Source: Chitinophagales bacterium
GTDB lineage: Bacteria > Bacteroidota > Bacteroidia > Chitinophagales > Saprospiraceae
Assembly: GCA_017303475.1 (NCBI GenBank)
Contig: JAFLBO010000011.1
Coordinates: 62,001-126,000, forward strand
Length of the DNA: 64,000 nt
Direction of reading: 5' to 3'
Shown here: positions 43,577-52,324 of the stretch, piece by piece
Layout: every line of letters starts with the position of its first letter
How positions within the stretch are numbered: position 1 is the stretch's first letter
Program-made: the position numbers and the translations under genes
The notes under the pieces: model-generated
What the model was told of the DNA's origin: nothing
Database searches by the model: none
The model's input: the letters and a program-made list of their open reading frames with translations, nothing else

Positions 43577-46033
43577 TTATGCGCTGTTTTTGATCCATTT
43601 ATAACATTCAAACCAAACTACGCTGCTGAATCCGGCGAGGAAGCACCAGGCGAGATTGGTGATGGAAAGTGGTTCCATACCGAACAGTTTGGACAGCCAG
43701 GGGAGGTATAATATCAATAGCAGCACTAGGGCGGATATGGCCAAAATTATGGGTAAAACGGGGTTTTTATACCGGATTGTTTGAGGAAGGGCAAAATCAA
43801 AAGAACGATTGGCCAGGGTAAGAAAAAGGTTGGCAAAAACCATGGTGGCAAAAACCATAGAACGTACCCCTGTTTCTGGCAGGCCCTGGTACAACGCCCA
43901 TTGATACATGCCGAGTACCCCGGCAGTTATGATTGCACCTTGCAACAAACTCACCCCCAATTCGTTCCAGGAAAACAAGGATGCTTCGACATTTCGGGGC
44001 GGTTTTTGCATTAAATTAGGTTCTGCCGGCTCATTTTCAAATGCAACGGCTGCTGTAGGATCCATCACCAGTTCCAGGAAAATCACATGCAAAGGCATCA
44101 AAATATGCACATAAGGCCAACCCAGTAACAGTGGCAATAAAACCACCAGTACAATGGGCAAGTGAATGGAAATAATGTACCGAATGGCTTTGCGCAGGTT
44201 ATCATAAATACGCCGCCCCATAGCAATGGCCAGCACCATGCCATGTAAATCATCTTCGAGCAAAACCAGAGAGGCGGCACTTTTGGCAATTTCCGTCCCC
44301 TTTTTACCCATAGCCACGCCAATTTGTGCCGATTTCAGGGCAGGGCCATCATTAACCCCATCGCCAGACATGGCCACAATTTCTCCATTGGCCTTAAGGG
44401 CGTTCACCACCCTGAGCTTGGCATCCGGAAACATTCGGGCAAACACATTTACCCGTTGTACTGCATCCTGCAAATCGGCGTCCGACAAATCCATGATTTG
44501 TTTTCCGGTCATAGACAACTCCCAGCCTTTGAGTCCGGCGCTGCGCGAAATGTGTTCGGCAGTTGCCTTGTGATCGCCGGTGATCATCATGACCCGCAGA
44601 CCTGCCTGATAAAACTGGTTGAAAACCTGGGCTACGTTTTCCTTTGGCGGATCGTAGAATGCGAGCAAGCCTTCAAATTGCCAGGGAAAATCTGATTGGT
44701 CTTCCGGAAAAGTATACCCTTCATAAACTGCAGAAGCCACTCCAAGCACCCGGAATCCCTGAGCTGCCATTTTTTCGGTGTGCAGGAAAACCTGCTCCGT
44801 GAGTTGTTCATCGGCGCCAGACACTTCCAGTACGCGCTCTACGGCGCCTTTGCAGGCAATTACCCGGTGTTGACCGTCCTTTTCCCAAATATGGGTCATC
44901 ATGGGCGGTCGGCCGGATAAAGCGTATTCGTGTACAATCTGGTGGCCGGCTCTGGGATCTTCCGGTAAAGCCGCGGATGTCAGCACTTTTTCCAAAACAG
45001 CCCGTTCCATTGCATCAAAAACAGCCGGTTCGGAGGCCCAAAGGGCATATTCCAGCACTTTGTTTCGTCCGCTCAAATCCTGCACTTCGGCTACCGACAT
45101 GCTGTTTTGGGTAATGGTGCCCGTTTTGTCGAGGCAAATCACGGTAGCAGAGCCCAGACTTTCCACTGTTCCGGGCCTTTTAGCCAGAATCCCGTGTTGA
45201 ATCATGCGGTAAGCGCCTAGTCCCATAAAAGCGCTGAAGGCCACCGGAATCTCCTCGGGCAAAATGGCCATAGCCAGGGTAAGGGAAAAAAGCAAGGCCG
45301 CCCAAATATCCTGTTCCAGCCAATAATTGAGCACAAAAACCAGTACGAAAGCCAATCCGCCGGCAATACCCATTTGAGTAACGAAACGTTTGATCTGGAT
45401 TTGCAACGGTGTTTTCACCGTTTCCATCGAATCTATGGATTTACCCAACTGGCCAAAGGCTGTGGCGGCTCCGGTTTCGGTTACCTGACAAAGTCCGCTC
45501 CCTGAAACCACAGTAGTGCCTTGAAACACCTTGTTTTGCGCCTGCTTATCAACCGGAAGACTTTCGCCGGTGAGCACTGATTCGTCTACCGTAAGATCGT
45601 GTTGTTCCAGCAACATGCCATCGGCTGGTATACGTTCTCCTTCTTCCAGGCTAACCACATCGCCGGGTACCAAATCTTCGGAGGGTAATTCAATCCATTG
45701 GCCATCGCGGAGTACGCGTACCTGTGCACGGGTGTATTTGCGCAGCGCTTCGAGGGCGCGTTCCGATTTGGTTTCCTGATACAACTCGATGCCGGCTACA
45801 AAGAGGATAGACACCACCATCATCCAGGCTTCGGTGAGATCGCCGAGTGCAAAATACAGGGCACAGGCTACCGCCAGCAGGATGAACATGGGCTCGGTAA
45901 CGATATTGAACAGGCTCTGGAGCAAGGGGTTGCGCCGTTGGCCCTCCAACTCGTTTCTGCCGTAAATATTGAGTTGTTCAGCTGCCTGTTGGCTGGTCAG
46001 GCCCGCTGTTGTGGAAGTATTTCCGGAAGTCAT
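43577..46033 (-). CDS. P2-type cation-transporting ATPase
   Basis: 818 residues from the ATG at 46033 (MTSGNTSTTAGLTSQQAAEQLNIYGRNEL). Layout is that of a P-type ATPase: N-terminal cation-ATPase domain, actuator with LTGESLPVDK, phosphorylation site D302 in CLDKTGTITQNS, hinge TGDHKATAEHIS and GDGVNDGPALKSA. In M4 the ion-binding motif is ILPEEIPVAF rather than the PEGLP of calcium pumps, and M6 has MDPTAAVAF, so the ion is uncertain. It lacks the CPC motif and metal-binding domain of copper ATPases. It lies 51 bp downstream of a CBS-domain gene on the same strand, a probable two-gene unit in which the CBS protein could sense nucleotides or ions. Confidence 0.92.
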   Translation of the reverse strand: MTSGNTSTTAGLTSQQAAEQLNIYGRNELEGQRRNPLLQSLFNIVTEPMFILLAVACALYFALGDLTEAWMMVVSILFVAGIELYQETKSERALEALRKYTRAQVRVLRDGQWIELPSEDLVPGDVVSLEEGERIPADGMLLEQHDLTVDESVLTGESLPVDKQAQNKVFQGTTVVSGSGLCQVTETGAATAFGQLGKSIDSMETVKTPLQIQIKRFVTQMGIAGGLAFVLVFVLNYWLEQDIWAALLFSLTLAMAILPEEIPVAFSAFMGLGAYRMIQHGILAKRPGTVESLGSATVICLDKTGTITQNSMSVAEVQDLSGRNKVLEYALWASEPAVFDAMERAVLEKVLTSAALPEDPRAGHQIVHEYALSGRPPMMTHIWEKDGQHRVIACKGAVERVLEVSGADEQLTEQVFLHTEKMAAQGFRVLGVASAVYEGYTFPEDQSDFPWQFEGLLAFYDPPKENVAQVFNQFYQAGLRVMMITGDHKATAEHISRSAGLKGWELSMTGKQIMDLSDADLQDAVQRVNVFARMFPDAKLRVVNALKANGEIVAMSGDGVNDGPALKSAQIGVAMGKKGTEIAKSAASLVLLEDDLHGMVLAIAMGRRIYDNLRKAIRYIISIHLPIVLVVLLPLLLGWPYVHILMPLHVIFLELVMDPTAAVAFENEPAEPNLMQKPPRNVEASLFSWNELGVSLLQGAIITAGVLGMYQWALYQGLPETGVRSMVFATMVFANLFLTLANRSFDFALPQTIRYKNPVLPIILAISALVLLLILYLPWLSKLFGMEPLSITNLAWCFLAGFSSVVWFECYKWIKNSA

Positions 46034-46084
46034 GGGAAACAAACATAAGGCCATTCTGCCGATACTTCCGGCATGCGGGGCGTA

Positions 46085-46534
46085 TTATCTTGAGGCATAA
46101 TCAATCTCAGGGGCTAAAACTCTTTCCAACACCTTGATGAGATCGTGAGTGGATAAAATACCTACCAGTTTTTGATTAGCCTCTACTACTGGAATTGCGT
46201 GAAAATGATTGGTTTTGAAGATACGCAGGGCGTCTTCTACGGTGTCGTTGGGCGACAGACAAACGGGATGATCTGTCATAACCTGCCGTACCTGTACGGT
46301 TTGCAGGAGGTTTTGGTTTTGCTGTTGTTCAGCGGCGCTTCCGTATATTTCCTGAATAACCCGCAGGTAATCTGTATAACTTACGATGCCTGCCAGATGA
46401 CCGGCTTCTACTACCGGCACGTGGTGAAAGCCATATTTTTCAAAGATTTCCTGCACAATTTCCAGATGATCTGAAGGCCCGACTACAGCAGGTTTGCGGG
46501 TCATGACTTTTGAAATCGGTGTTGTGTTTTGCAT
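46085..46534 (-). CDS. CBS-domain protein
   Basis: 149 residues made of two CBS motifs: VMTRKPAVVGPSDHLEIVQEIFEKYGFHHVPVVEAGHLAGIVSYTDYLRV and VMTDHPVCLSPNDTVEDALRIFKTNHFHAIPVVEANQKLVGILSTHDLIKVL. The pair forms one Bateman module that typically binds adenosine nucleotides. No catalytic or membrane part is present. It is the first gene of a probable unit with the P-type ATPase and may modulate it. An ACTTTG-type -7 candidate lies on the minus strand near 46614-46609. Confidence 0.92.
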   Translation of the reverse strand: MQNTTPISKVMTRKPAVVGPSDHLEIVQEIFEKYGFHHVPVVEAGHLAGIVSYTDYLRVIQEIYGSAAEQQQNQNLLQTVQVRQVMTDHPVCLSPNDTVEDALRIFKTNHFHAIPVVEANQKLVGILSTHDLIKVLERVLAPEIDYASR

Positions 46535-46661
46535 ACCATTATCGTGGTGTAACGGAACGGGGTGGGCAGAAACCCGCCGGGCTATCCGTTTGGATGATGG
46601 TACAAAGTTGGCGGATGAAAATGTAGTGTGGAATGATGAAGGTCAGGCGGGCGGGTGACTT

Positions 46662-46712
46662 GTGAATGAGTGAATGAGTGAATGAGTGAATGAGTGAGTG
46701 AATGAGTGAGTG
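46662..46712. repeat. GTGAATGA tandem array
   Basis: Fifty-one bp of the 8-bp unit GTGAATGA (four perfect copies, then GTGAGTGA variants), ending 2 bp from the stop codon of the VF530 gene. Largest of the three members of this repeat family in the window. Confidence 0.92.
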
Positions 46713-46714
46713 GG

Positions 46715-46936
46715 TTATGAATGGGAGATGGTGTGGAGGTAGAGGCTTTCTACTTTTTGGCGGGCCCAGGGGGTTTTGCGTAGGAACTTGAGGCTGGAGT
46801 TAATGCTGGGTTCAAAACGGAAGCAACGAATAGGAATTCGGACGGCCAGTCCTTCCCATTGATAGACAGATACCAGGTATTCCAGCATTTGCTGTAGGGT
46901 TACACCGTGCAGTGGATTGTTGATTTGCTTCTCCAT
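46715..46936 (-). CDS. VF530-family small DNA-binding-like protein
   Basis: 73 residues. The sequence NNPLHGVTLQQMLEYLVSVYQWEGLAVRIPIRCFRFEPSINSSLKFLRKTPWARQKVESLYL matches the VF530/DUF2132 family over its entire length, including the invariant LHGVTL, CF-x-x-x-P and KFLRKTPWAR blocks. The structural family is a small double-helix-hairpin fold suggested to bind nucleic acid; cellular role is unknown. A perfect TATCTTTG box (46952-46945, minus strand) is only about 9 bp upstream of the ATG, so the mRNA leader is very short. Confidence 0.92.
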   Translation of the reverse strand: MEKQINNPLHGVTLQQMLEYLVSVYQWEGLAVRIPIRCFRFEPSINSSLKFLRKTPWARQKVESLYLHTISHS

Positions 46937-47082
46937 AGGTGGGTCAAAGATAGGGCTGCCGCAATATTATGGCGGCTTCGGACTAAGATCACTCTCCACC
47001 CTGATTTTGATCATCCGTCATCTTTTCATGACACGCCCATCTTGCACCAGTTTTCAGTCATATCTGAAGCATTTGCCTGTTC

Positions 47083-47301
47083 ATGAAAATCATGCTATTC
47101 CTCATTCTTGTCAGTCTCCTGCTTGCCGCGGGGTTCTTGCTGGCCTACTTGCGGGCTGCAGGGAGCGGACAATTCGACGATGAGTACACGCCGGCCATCC
47201 GGATACTTTTCGACGATGCCACCCCGAGCACTGGAATGACAGACGCAACAAATTCCGCAACAGCAAATAAACAAGACGAAGATTTAAAGCCTTCTTTATG
47301 A
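47083..47301 (+). CDS. ccoS: cbb3 oxidase maturation protein CcoS
   Basis: 72 residues. One membrane helix at the N-terminus (IMLFLILVSLLLAAGFLLAYLRAA) followed by the conserved GSGQFDDEYTPAIRILFDD, which is the CcoS signature. CcoS is needed to insert heme and copper into CcoN. The stop overlaps the ATG of ccoNO (ATGA). The copper P-type ATPase ccoI, which usually precedes ccoS, is not present here, so copper delivery genes must lie elsewhere. Confidence 0.93.
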   Translation: MKIMLFLILVSLLLAAGFLLAYLRAAGSGQFDDEYTPAIRILFDDATPSTGMTDATNSATANKQDEDLKPSL

Positions 47302-49418
47302 GTAACATTCAACAATTTCAGTACGACAACAAAATTGTTCGGGCCTTTGGTTTGGCTTCGTTCATTTTCGCTGTGGTAGGGATGCTGGTTGGGCTTATTC
47401 TTGCCCTTCAAATTATTTATCCCTCGCTCAACCTGGGTCCGTGGCTCACATTTGGTCGCCTGCGCCCTCTGCACACCAACGCCGTTATCTTCGCTTTTGT
47501 AGGTAACGGTATTTTTATGGGAGTTTATTACTCTCTTCAGCGCCTGCTCAAAGCCAGGATGTGGAGCGATACGCTTTCCTGGATTCACTTTTGGGGTTGG
47601 CAGTTGATCATTTTGGCTGCGGCCATTACCCTTCCTCTGGGTTTGACTACCAGCGGCGAATATTCAGAATTGATCTGGCCACTTGATATTGCCATTACCC
47701 TGATCTGGGTGGTGTTTGGTATCAATATGTTCGGTACCATTCTTACCCGCCGGGAAAGTCACCTGTACGTAGCTATTTGGTTCTACATAGCTACCTGGGT
47801 AACCGTTGCCGTACTGCACATTGTAAGAAGCTTGGAATTGCCGGTTACGCTAACCGAAAGTTATCCGATTTTTTCCGGTGTAACCGAGGCGCTGGTTCAG
47901 TGGTGGTACGGACACAATGCCGTGGCCTTCTTCCTGACAACGCCTTACCTGGGCATGATGTACTACTTCCTGCCTAAAGCGGCTAACCGTCCGGTTTATT
48001 CCTATAAACTTTCCATCATTCACTTCTGGGCCCTGATTTTCATTTACATCTGGGCTGGCCCGCACCACCTGCTCTACTCTACCCTGCCTGATTGGGTTCA
48101 GTCGCTCGGTACCGTATTCAGTATCATGCTGATCGCACCATCCTGGGGCGGCATGTTGAACGGTCTGCTTACGCTTCGTGGCGCATGGGACCGTGTTGCC
48201 AACGATCCGGTGTTGAAGTTCATGGTAGTAGCAGTAATTGCTTATGGTATGGCCACTTTTGAAGGCCCGATGCTTTCCATCAAATCTGTAAACGCCATCA
48301 GCCACTTTACCGACTGGACCATCGCACACGTACACGTAGGCGCACTGGGCTGGAATGGTTTCCTCACCTTCGGCGCTTTGTACTGGTTGTGGCCACGGAT
48401 GTACCGCACAGAGCTGTATTCCAAACAACTGGCCAATATTCACTTCTGGCTGGGTACACTGGGTATCATTTTCTACGCAGTTCCAATGTACTGGGCTGGC
48501 TGGACACAGGCTTTGATGTGGAAAGAATTCACACCGGAAGGCACGCTGGCATGGGGTAACTTCCTGGATACCGTAACCCAAATCATGCCTATGTACGCTA
48601 TGCGTGCTGTTGGCGGCACACTGTTCTTCGTAGGTGTTGTGATTGGTGTATACAACCTGTTTAAAACAGCCGCTCAGGGTAGTTTCATGGCCAATGAGGC
48701 TGCCGAAGCTCCTGCTCGTCCTGCACCAGTAGTGCACGAAGGCGATCACTGGCACCGCTGGATCGAAGGTCGCCCAATGCAAATGTTGTTGTGGAGCACC
48801 ATTTTGATCGCTGTGGGCGGTATCGTTCAAATCATCCCAATGGTGTTTGTTGATAGCCAGGTTCCAAAGATTTCTACCGTAAAACCATACACTCCGCTTG
48901 AACTGACGGGTCGCGACCTGTACATCCGCGAAGGTTGCGTGGGTTGCCACTCTCAAATGATTCGTCCATTCCGCGACGAAACCGAGCGTTACGGTGAATA
49001 CTCCAAGTCTGGCGAATATGTGTACGATCGTCCGTTCCTCTGGGGCAGTAAACGTACCGGTCCGGATCTGTGGCGCGAAGGTGGTAAATACCCGGACAGC
49101 TGGCACTACAACCACATGATGGACCCAACCAGCATGTCGCCAGGCTCCATCATGCCAGCCTACCCGCACCTGTTGGAGGATCAGCTGGATCTGAACGGAT
49201 TGCCAGGCAAAATCACCGCTCTGCGTAAACTGGGCACACCATATCCAAAGGATTTTGAAAAATATGCCGTGGATAATGCCAAAGAACAGGCTCAGAAAAT
49301 AGCCAAAAACCTGGCAGATCAGGGTATTAAGGATCCAACTGTAGCCGACAAGGAAATCGTTGCGATCATAGCCTATCTGCAACGCCTCGGCACCGACATC
49401 AAAGTACAACCAAAATAA
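47298..49418 (+). CDS. ccoNO: Fused cbb3 oxidase subunits I and II (CcoN-CcoO)
   Basis: 706 residues. The first 470 residues form CcoN, a twelve-helix heme-copper oxidase subunit with the expected His-rich helices (HTNAVIFAFVGNGIFMGVYY, WYGHNAVAFFL with the CuB His, HHLLYSTLPDW, HVHVGALGWNG). After a short linker and one further helix comes CcoO, anchored to the membrane, with a heme c site C-V-G-C-H (about residue 547) and the CcoO motif YIREGCVGCHSQMIRPFRDETERYG. The fusion of the two is typical of Bacteroidota. The complex reduces oxygen with high affinity at the cytoplasmic membrane and supports growth at low oxygen. Confidence 0.96.
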   Translation: MSNIQQFQYDNKIVRAFGLASFIFAVVGMLVGLILALQIIYPSLNLGPWLTFGRLRPLHTNAVIFAFVGNGIFMGVYYSLQRLLKARMWSDTLSWIHFWGWQLIILAAAITLPLGLTTSGEYSELIWPLDIAITLIWVVFGINMFGTILTRRESHLYVAIWFYIATWVTVAVLHIVRSLELPVTLTESYPIFSGVTEALVQWWYGHNAVAFFLTTPYLGMMYYFLPKAANRPVYSYKLSIIHFWALIFIYIWAGPHHLLYSTLPDWVQSLGTVFSIMLIAPSWGGMLNGLLTLRGAWDRVANDPVLKFMVVAVIAYGMATFEGPMLSIKSVNAISHFTDWTIAHVHVGALGWNGFLTFGALYWLWPRMYRTELYSKQLANIHFWLGTLGIIFYAVPMYWAGWTQALMWKEFTPEGTLAWGNFLDTVTQIMPMYAMRAVGGTLFFVGVVIGVYNLFKTAAQGSFMANEAAEAPARPAPVVHEGDHWHRWIEGRPMQMLLWSTILIAVGGIVQIIPMVFVDSQVPKISTVKPYTPLELTGRDLYIREGCVGCHSQMIRPFRDETERYGEYSKSGEYVYDRPFLWGSKRTGPDLWREGGKYPDSWHYNHMMDPTSMSPGSIMPAYPHLLEDQLDLNGLPGKITALRKLGTPYPKDFEKYAVDNAKEQAQKIAKNLADQGIKDPTVADKEIVAIIAYLQRLGTDIKVQPK

Positions 49419-49419
49419 C

Positions 49420-49470
49420 AAGACCGTTTTGAAAAGCTTGAGCGGTCTTTAACACCCGAATCGCTCAAGC
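49420..49470 (+). promoter_or_regulatory. Overlapping hairpins between ccoNO and ccoQ
   Basis: Two stems share two bases and cannot form together: AAGACCG / CGGTCTT (49420-49426 with 49443-49449) and GCTTGAGCG / CGCTCAAGC (49436-49444 with 49462-49470). The first is followed by T. The layout is that of an attenuator or a mRNA-processing site. Confidence 0.5.
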
Positions 49471-49509
49471 AGTCAAAACAACATTGATTCACACTAAAAC
49501 AACATTTCA

Positions 49510-49668
49510 ATGTACAAGTATCTGCTTCAATCGGTGGACGGAGTTCAGTGGTTTGGTGTAAGCACGCTGCTGCTTTTCTTCACCACCTTTTGCGTAGTCG
49601 CTATACGCGCATTCATCTTCAAAAAAGATGATATGGATCGCATGGCGCACATGCCATTGGAAGATTAA
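49510..49668 (+). CDS. ccoQ: Small cbb3 oxidase subunit CcoQ
   Basis: A 52-residue frame: MYKYLLQSVDGVQWFGVST, then one membrane helix (LLLFFTTFCVVAIRAFIF) and a charged tail KKDDMDRMAHMPLED. A single-pass peptide of this size placed between ccoO and ccoP is the position of CcoQ/FixQ, which stabilises the complex; the tail with DRMAHMPLED fits the Bacteroidota variant. Size, single helix and place in the operon give good support even though the family is poorly conserved. Stem-loops lie on both sides. Confidence 0.85.
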   Translation: MYKYLLQSVDGVQWFGVSTLLLFFTTFCVVAIRAFIFKKDDMDRMAHMPLED

Positions 49669-49681
49669 ATATGAACCTTAT

Positions 49682-49710
49682 CCCGCTCCGGATAATATGT
49701 TCGGGGCGGG
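49682..49710 (+). promoter_or_regulatory. Stem-loop between ccoQ and ccoP
   Basis: CCCGCTCCG / CGGGGCGGG (49682-49690 with 49702-49710), nine pairs with one G.T, 11-nt loop. No T-run follows, so it is more like an mRNA stabiliser or processing site than a terminator. Confidence 0.5.
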
Positions 49711-49734
49711 ACAAGGCAAAACATTTTTTCAAAC

Positions 49735-50679
49735 ATGAAATCGAAAAAATATCTGCCAACCTTATTGCTGCTTATGATCAGCCTGAGTACCCTCTGGGGA
49801 CAGGCAACTACTACGGCAGCCCCGGATCCTAAAGTGGATGATTTCAACCAAATCATGTCCACCGCATTTCTGATTATTTCTGCCCTTCTTTTTGTGGTGG
49901 TTATTGCCGTGGTAGTTCGTACCAATGCCATGCTTACCCGGCATTTGATTCGCGTAGAATCTGAAAAGCACGGTATTCCTTTTGCCGGCGACAACACAGG
50001 AGTACTTCCGGTGGAAGAGGATTTCTTCACTCGTTTGCGCAAAAAATACTGGGAAGACCCCGTACCTCAGGAGAAAGAGGGCGACATTACCCTGGACCAC
50101 AACTACGATGGTATCAAGGAACTGGACAACCACTTGCCACCATGGTGGGTGAATATGTTCATCCTGACCATTATCTGGGCAGCCGGTTACATGTGGTACT
50201 ACCACTTCGGTGGTGGCGGCGCGGACCAGGCTGAACAATACAAGCAGGAGGTTGAAACCGCCAAGAAAGAGATCGCTATCGCGCTGGCCGGTAAAGCTAA
50301 TGCCGTGGATGAATCCAATGTAACGGCAATTACGGAGGGCTCAGGCATTGGTGAAGGCGAGCTTATTTTCAAAAACTCTTGTGCAGCCTGCCATGGCCAG
50401 AAAGGTGAAGGCGGCGTGGGTCCGAACTTTACCGACGAATACTGGATACACGGTGGCGGCATCAAAAATGTGTTTAAAACCATCAAATATGGCGTGCCTG
50501 ACAAGGGTATGATCGCATGGTCTTCTCAATTGAAACCAGCCGACATGCAGAAGGTTGCCAGCTACATTCTGACACTGCAGGGTACCAATCCACCGAACGC
50601 CAAAGCGCCTCAAGGAGAAATCTGGAAAGAAGACGGCGCCACAGCACCGGCAGATACTACCCAAACAGCAAAAGGTTAA
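49735..50679 (+). CDS. ccoP: cbb3 oxidase subunit III, mono-heme CcoP
   Basis: 314 residues with an N-terminal signal-like helix (MKSKKYLPTLLLLMISLSTLWGQ), one further helix near residue 45, the CcoP N-terminal block DHNYDGIKELDNHLPPWWVNMFILTIIWAAGYMWYY, and a C-terminal cytochrome c domain with CAACH and the distal Met candidate in KGMIAWSSQL. Proteobacterial CcoP has two heme c sites; only one is present here, a reduced form seen in Bacteroidota. The subunit takes electrons from soluble cytochrome c and passes them to CcoO. Confidence 0.95.
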   Translation: MKSKKYLPTLLLLMISLSTLWGQATTTAAPDPKVDDFNQIMSTAFLIISALLFVVVIAVVVRTNAMLTRHLIRVESEKHGIPFAGDNTGVLPVEEDFFTRLRKKYWEDPVPQEKEGDITLDHNYDGIKELDNHLPPWWVNMFILTIIWAAGYMWYYHFGGGGADQAEQYKQEVETAKKEIAIALAGKANAVDESNVTAITEGSGIGEGELIFKNSCAACHGQKGEGGVGPNFTDEYWIHGGGIKNVFKTIKYGVPDKGMIAWSSQLKPADMQKVASYILTLQGTNPPNAKAPQGEIWKEDGATAPADTTQTAKG

Positions 50680-50704
50680 TCTCAAGCGATGTATGACAAG
50701 GGTT

Positions 50705-50748
50705 GGTAAAAGTTATTCCGGGGCCAAAATTCCGGGATAACTTTTACC
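50705..50748 (+). promoter_or_regulatory. Long stem-loop between ccoP and ccoG
   Basis: A 17-bp stem with one G.T pair (50705-50721 with 50732-50748) and a 10-nt loop, followed by GGCCCTTTCTCTT. Its strength suggests partial termination or protection of the upstream ccoNOQP message, which would separate structural subunits from assembly factors. Confidence 0.65.
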
Positions 50749-50780
50749 GGCCCTTTCTCTTCCAGCTAAAACAATGATCC

Positions 50781-52289
50781 ATGAACCAGGATTTTATCAA
50801 AAACGTCATTGAAGACACGGAAGAATACCGCGACCATTTGTCCACCGTTGATGCAGCGGGCAAACGCGTATGGCTTTATCCCAAAAAACCCAGCGGCCGC
50901 TATTACAACTACCGCACATGGGCAACCATAGGGTTTCTGATATTCTTTTTCAGCCTCCCCTTTATTAAAGTGGACGGAGAGCAGTTTTTGCTGTTCAATG
51001 TACTGGAGCGTAAATTCGTGCTGTTTGGGCTACTGTTTACGCCTCAGGATTTCCATTTGTTCGTATTGGCCACGCTCACGTTTATCGTGTTCATTATCCT
51101 GTTTACGGTGGTTTTTGGGCGATTGTTTTGCGGTTGGGTTTGTCCACAAACCGTTTTCATGGAAATGATTTTCCGACGGATAGAATACTGGATAGAAGGC
51201 GATGCAGGAGAGCAGCGCAAACTGGACCAATCGCCCTGGACAGCACAGAAAATACGCAAAAAAGTACTGAAACACGCCATTATTTATGGCCTGGCTCTGA
51301 TTTTCACCAACTTCTTCCTGTCTTATCTGATTAGCATGGACGAGGTTATCAAAATCATCAAAGAGCCTGTATCCCAGCATATTGGCGGCTTCATTGCTAT
51401 GATTGTCTTCAGCCTGGCTTTTTATGCAGTTTTTGCAAGATTGCGCGAACAGGTTTGTACCACCATTTGTCCGTATGGCAGACTGCAAAGCGTTTTGCTG
51501 GTGAAAGATTCCATTGTAGTGGCTTATGACCATATGCGTGGCGAGCCACGCACCAAGCTTAAAAAAGGCGCCCAAGCTCCGCCGGCACAGCCTACCACCT
51601 ATCACGACCCGGTGGCCAGTATTCAACAAGCGGTGGGCGCCGCACCGGCGACTTATGAAGGCACAGTACCCAAGGTTGGCGATTGCATTGACTGCAAATT
51701 GTGCGTTCACGTTTGTCCTACCGGCATTGACATCCGCAACGGCACGCAGCTGGAATGCACCAACTGCACCGCCTGCATGGATGCCTGCGATGCCATCATG
51801 ACCAAGATCAACCGTCCTACCGGTTTGATTCGCTACGACTCCATGACCGGCATCAATACCGGCAAACGAAAAATCTTTACCACCCGGGTTTGGGCTTACA
51901 CTTTTGTATTGATGGCGCTGTTGGCGTTAGATGTGTTCCTGATTGCCCGCAGAGGCATTGTGGAAACCATTATTCTGCGTTCTCCCGGCCAATTGTATCA
52001 GCAAAAAGATGAAACGCATATCACCAATCTGTACACCTATGTACTGATCAATAAATCCACCAAGGATTTGCCGGTGGAACTGCACGCAGTAACAGACGGC
52101 GCCAGTATTCAGCTTGTTGGTCAGGCTCCTGGCTCACTGGCTAAAGGCGCCAAACTGGAAGGAGCCTTCTTTGTGGAAATGCCTGAGGATAAGCTGCAAA
52201 GCAGAAAGACACCGATCATCATTGAAGTTTTGTCTAACGGCAAAAAAATTGATGAGATCAAGACCAATTTCCTCGGACCGGTGAAGTAG
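50781..52289 (+). CDS. ccoG: cbb3 oxidase assembly ferredoxin CcoG
   Basis: 502 residues. Several helices plus iron-sulfur sites: FCGWVCPQTVFMEMIFRRIEYWIEG, CTTICPYGRLQSVLL, and two classic 4Fe-4S clusters CIDCKLCVHVCP and CTNCTACMDACD followed by the signature INRPTGLIRYDS. A C-terminal Ig-like domain (TNLYTYVLINKSTKDLPVEL) ends the protein. CcoG (RdxA/FixG) is thought to reduce copper or provide electrons during assembly of the cbb3 oxidase. The stop overlaps a GTG codon by one base, but the next gene more likely starts at 52325. Confidence 0.95.
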   Translation: MNQDFIKNVIEDTEEYRDHLSTVDAAGKRVWLYPKKPSGRYYNYRTWATIGFLIFFFSLPFIKVDGEQFLLFNVLERKFVLFGLLFTPQDFHLFVLATLTFIVFIILFTVVFGRLFCGWVCPQTVFMEMIFRRIEYWIEGDAGEQRKLDQSPWTAQKIRKKVLKHAIIYGLALIFTNFFLSYLISMDEVIKIIKEPVSQHIGGFIAMIVFSLAFYAVFARLREQVCTTICPYGRLQSVLLVKDSIVVAYDHMRGEPRTKLKKGAQAPPAQPTTYHDPVASIQQAVGAAPATYEGTVPKVGDCIDCKLCVHVCPTGIDIRNGTQLECTNCTACMDACDAIMTKINRPTGLIRYDSMTGINTGKRKIFTTRVWAYTFVLMALLALDVFLIARRGIVETIILRSPGQLYQQKDETHITNLYTYVLINKSTKDLPVELHAVTDGASIQLVGQAPGSLAKGAKLEGAFFVEMPEDKLQSRKTPIIIEVLSNGKKIDEIKTNFLGPVK

Positions 52290-52324
52290 TGCACAACAAC
52301 TCAAATTACTTAAAAGCTCACATT

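Noticed and set aside
43577..46033. P-type ATPase as the missing copper pump CcoI of the cco operon
   Set aside because: It lacks the CPC motif and the heavy-metal-binding N-terminal domain and has the PEEIP motif of other cation pumps; it is also on the other strand.
47003..47022. FNR-like site upstream of ccoS (TTGATCATCCGTCATC)
   Set aside because: Only one half-site fits; the second half does not match the inverted repeat, so it is too weak to list as a site.
47850..49421. A 523-codon minus-strand frame across ccoNO
   Set aside because: Antisense shadow of ccoNO; rich in His, Gln and Val with no domain, while the plus strand matches CcoN-CcoO along its full length.
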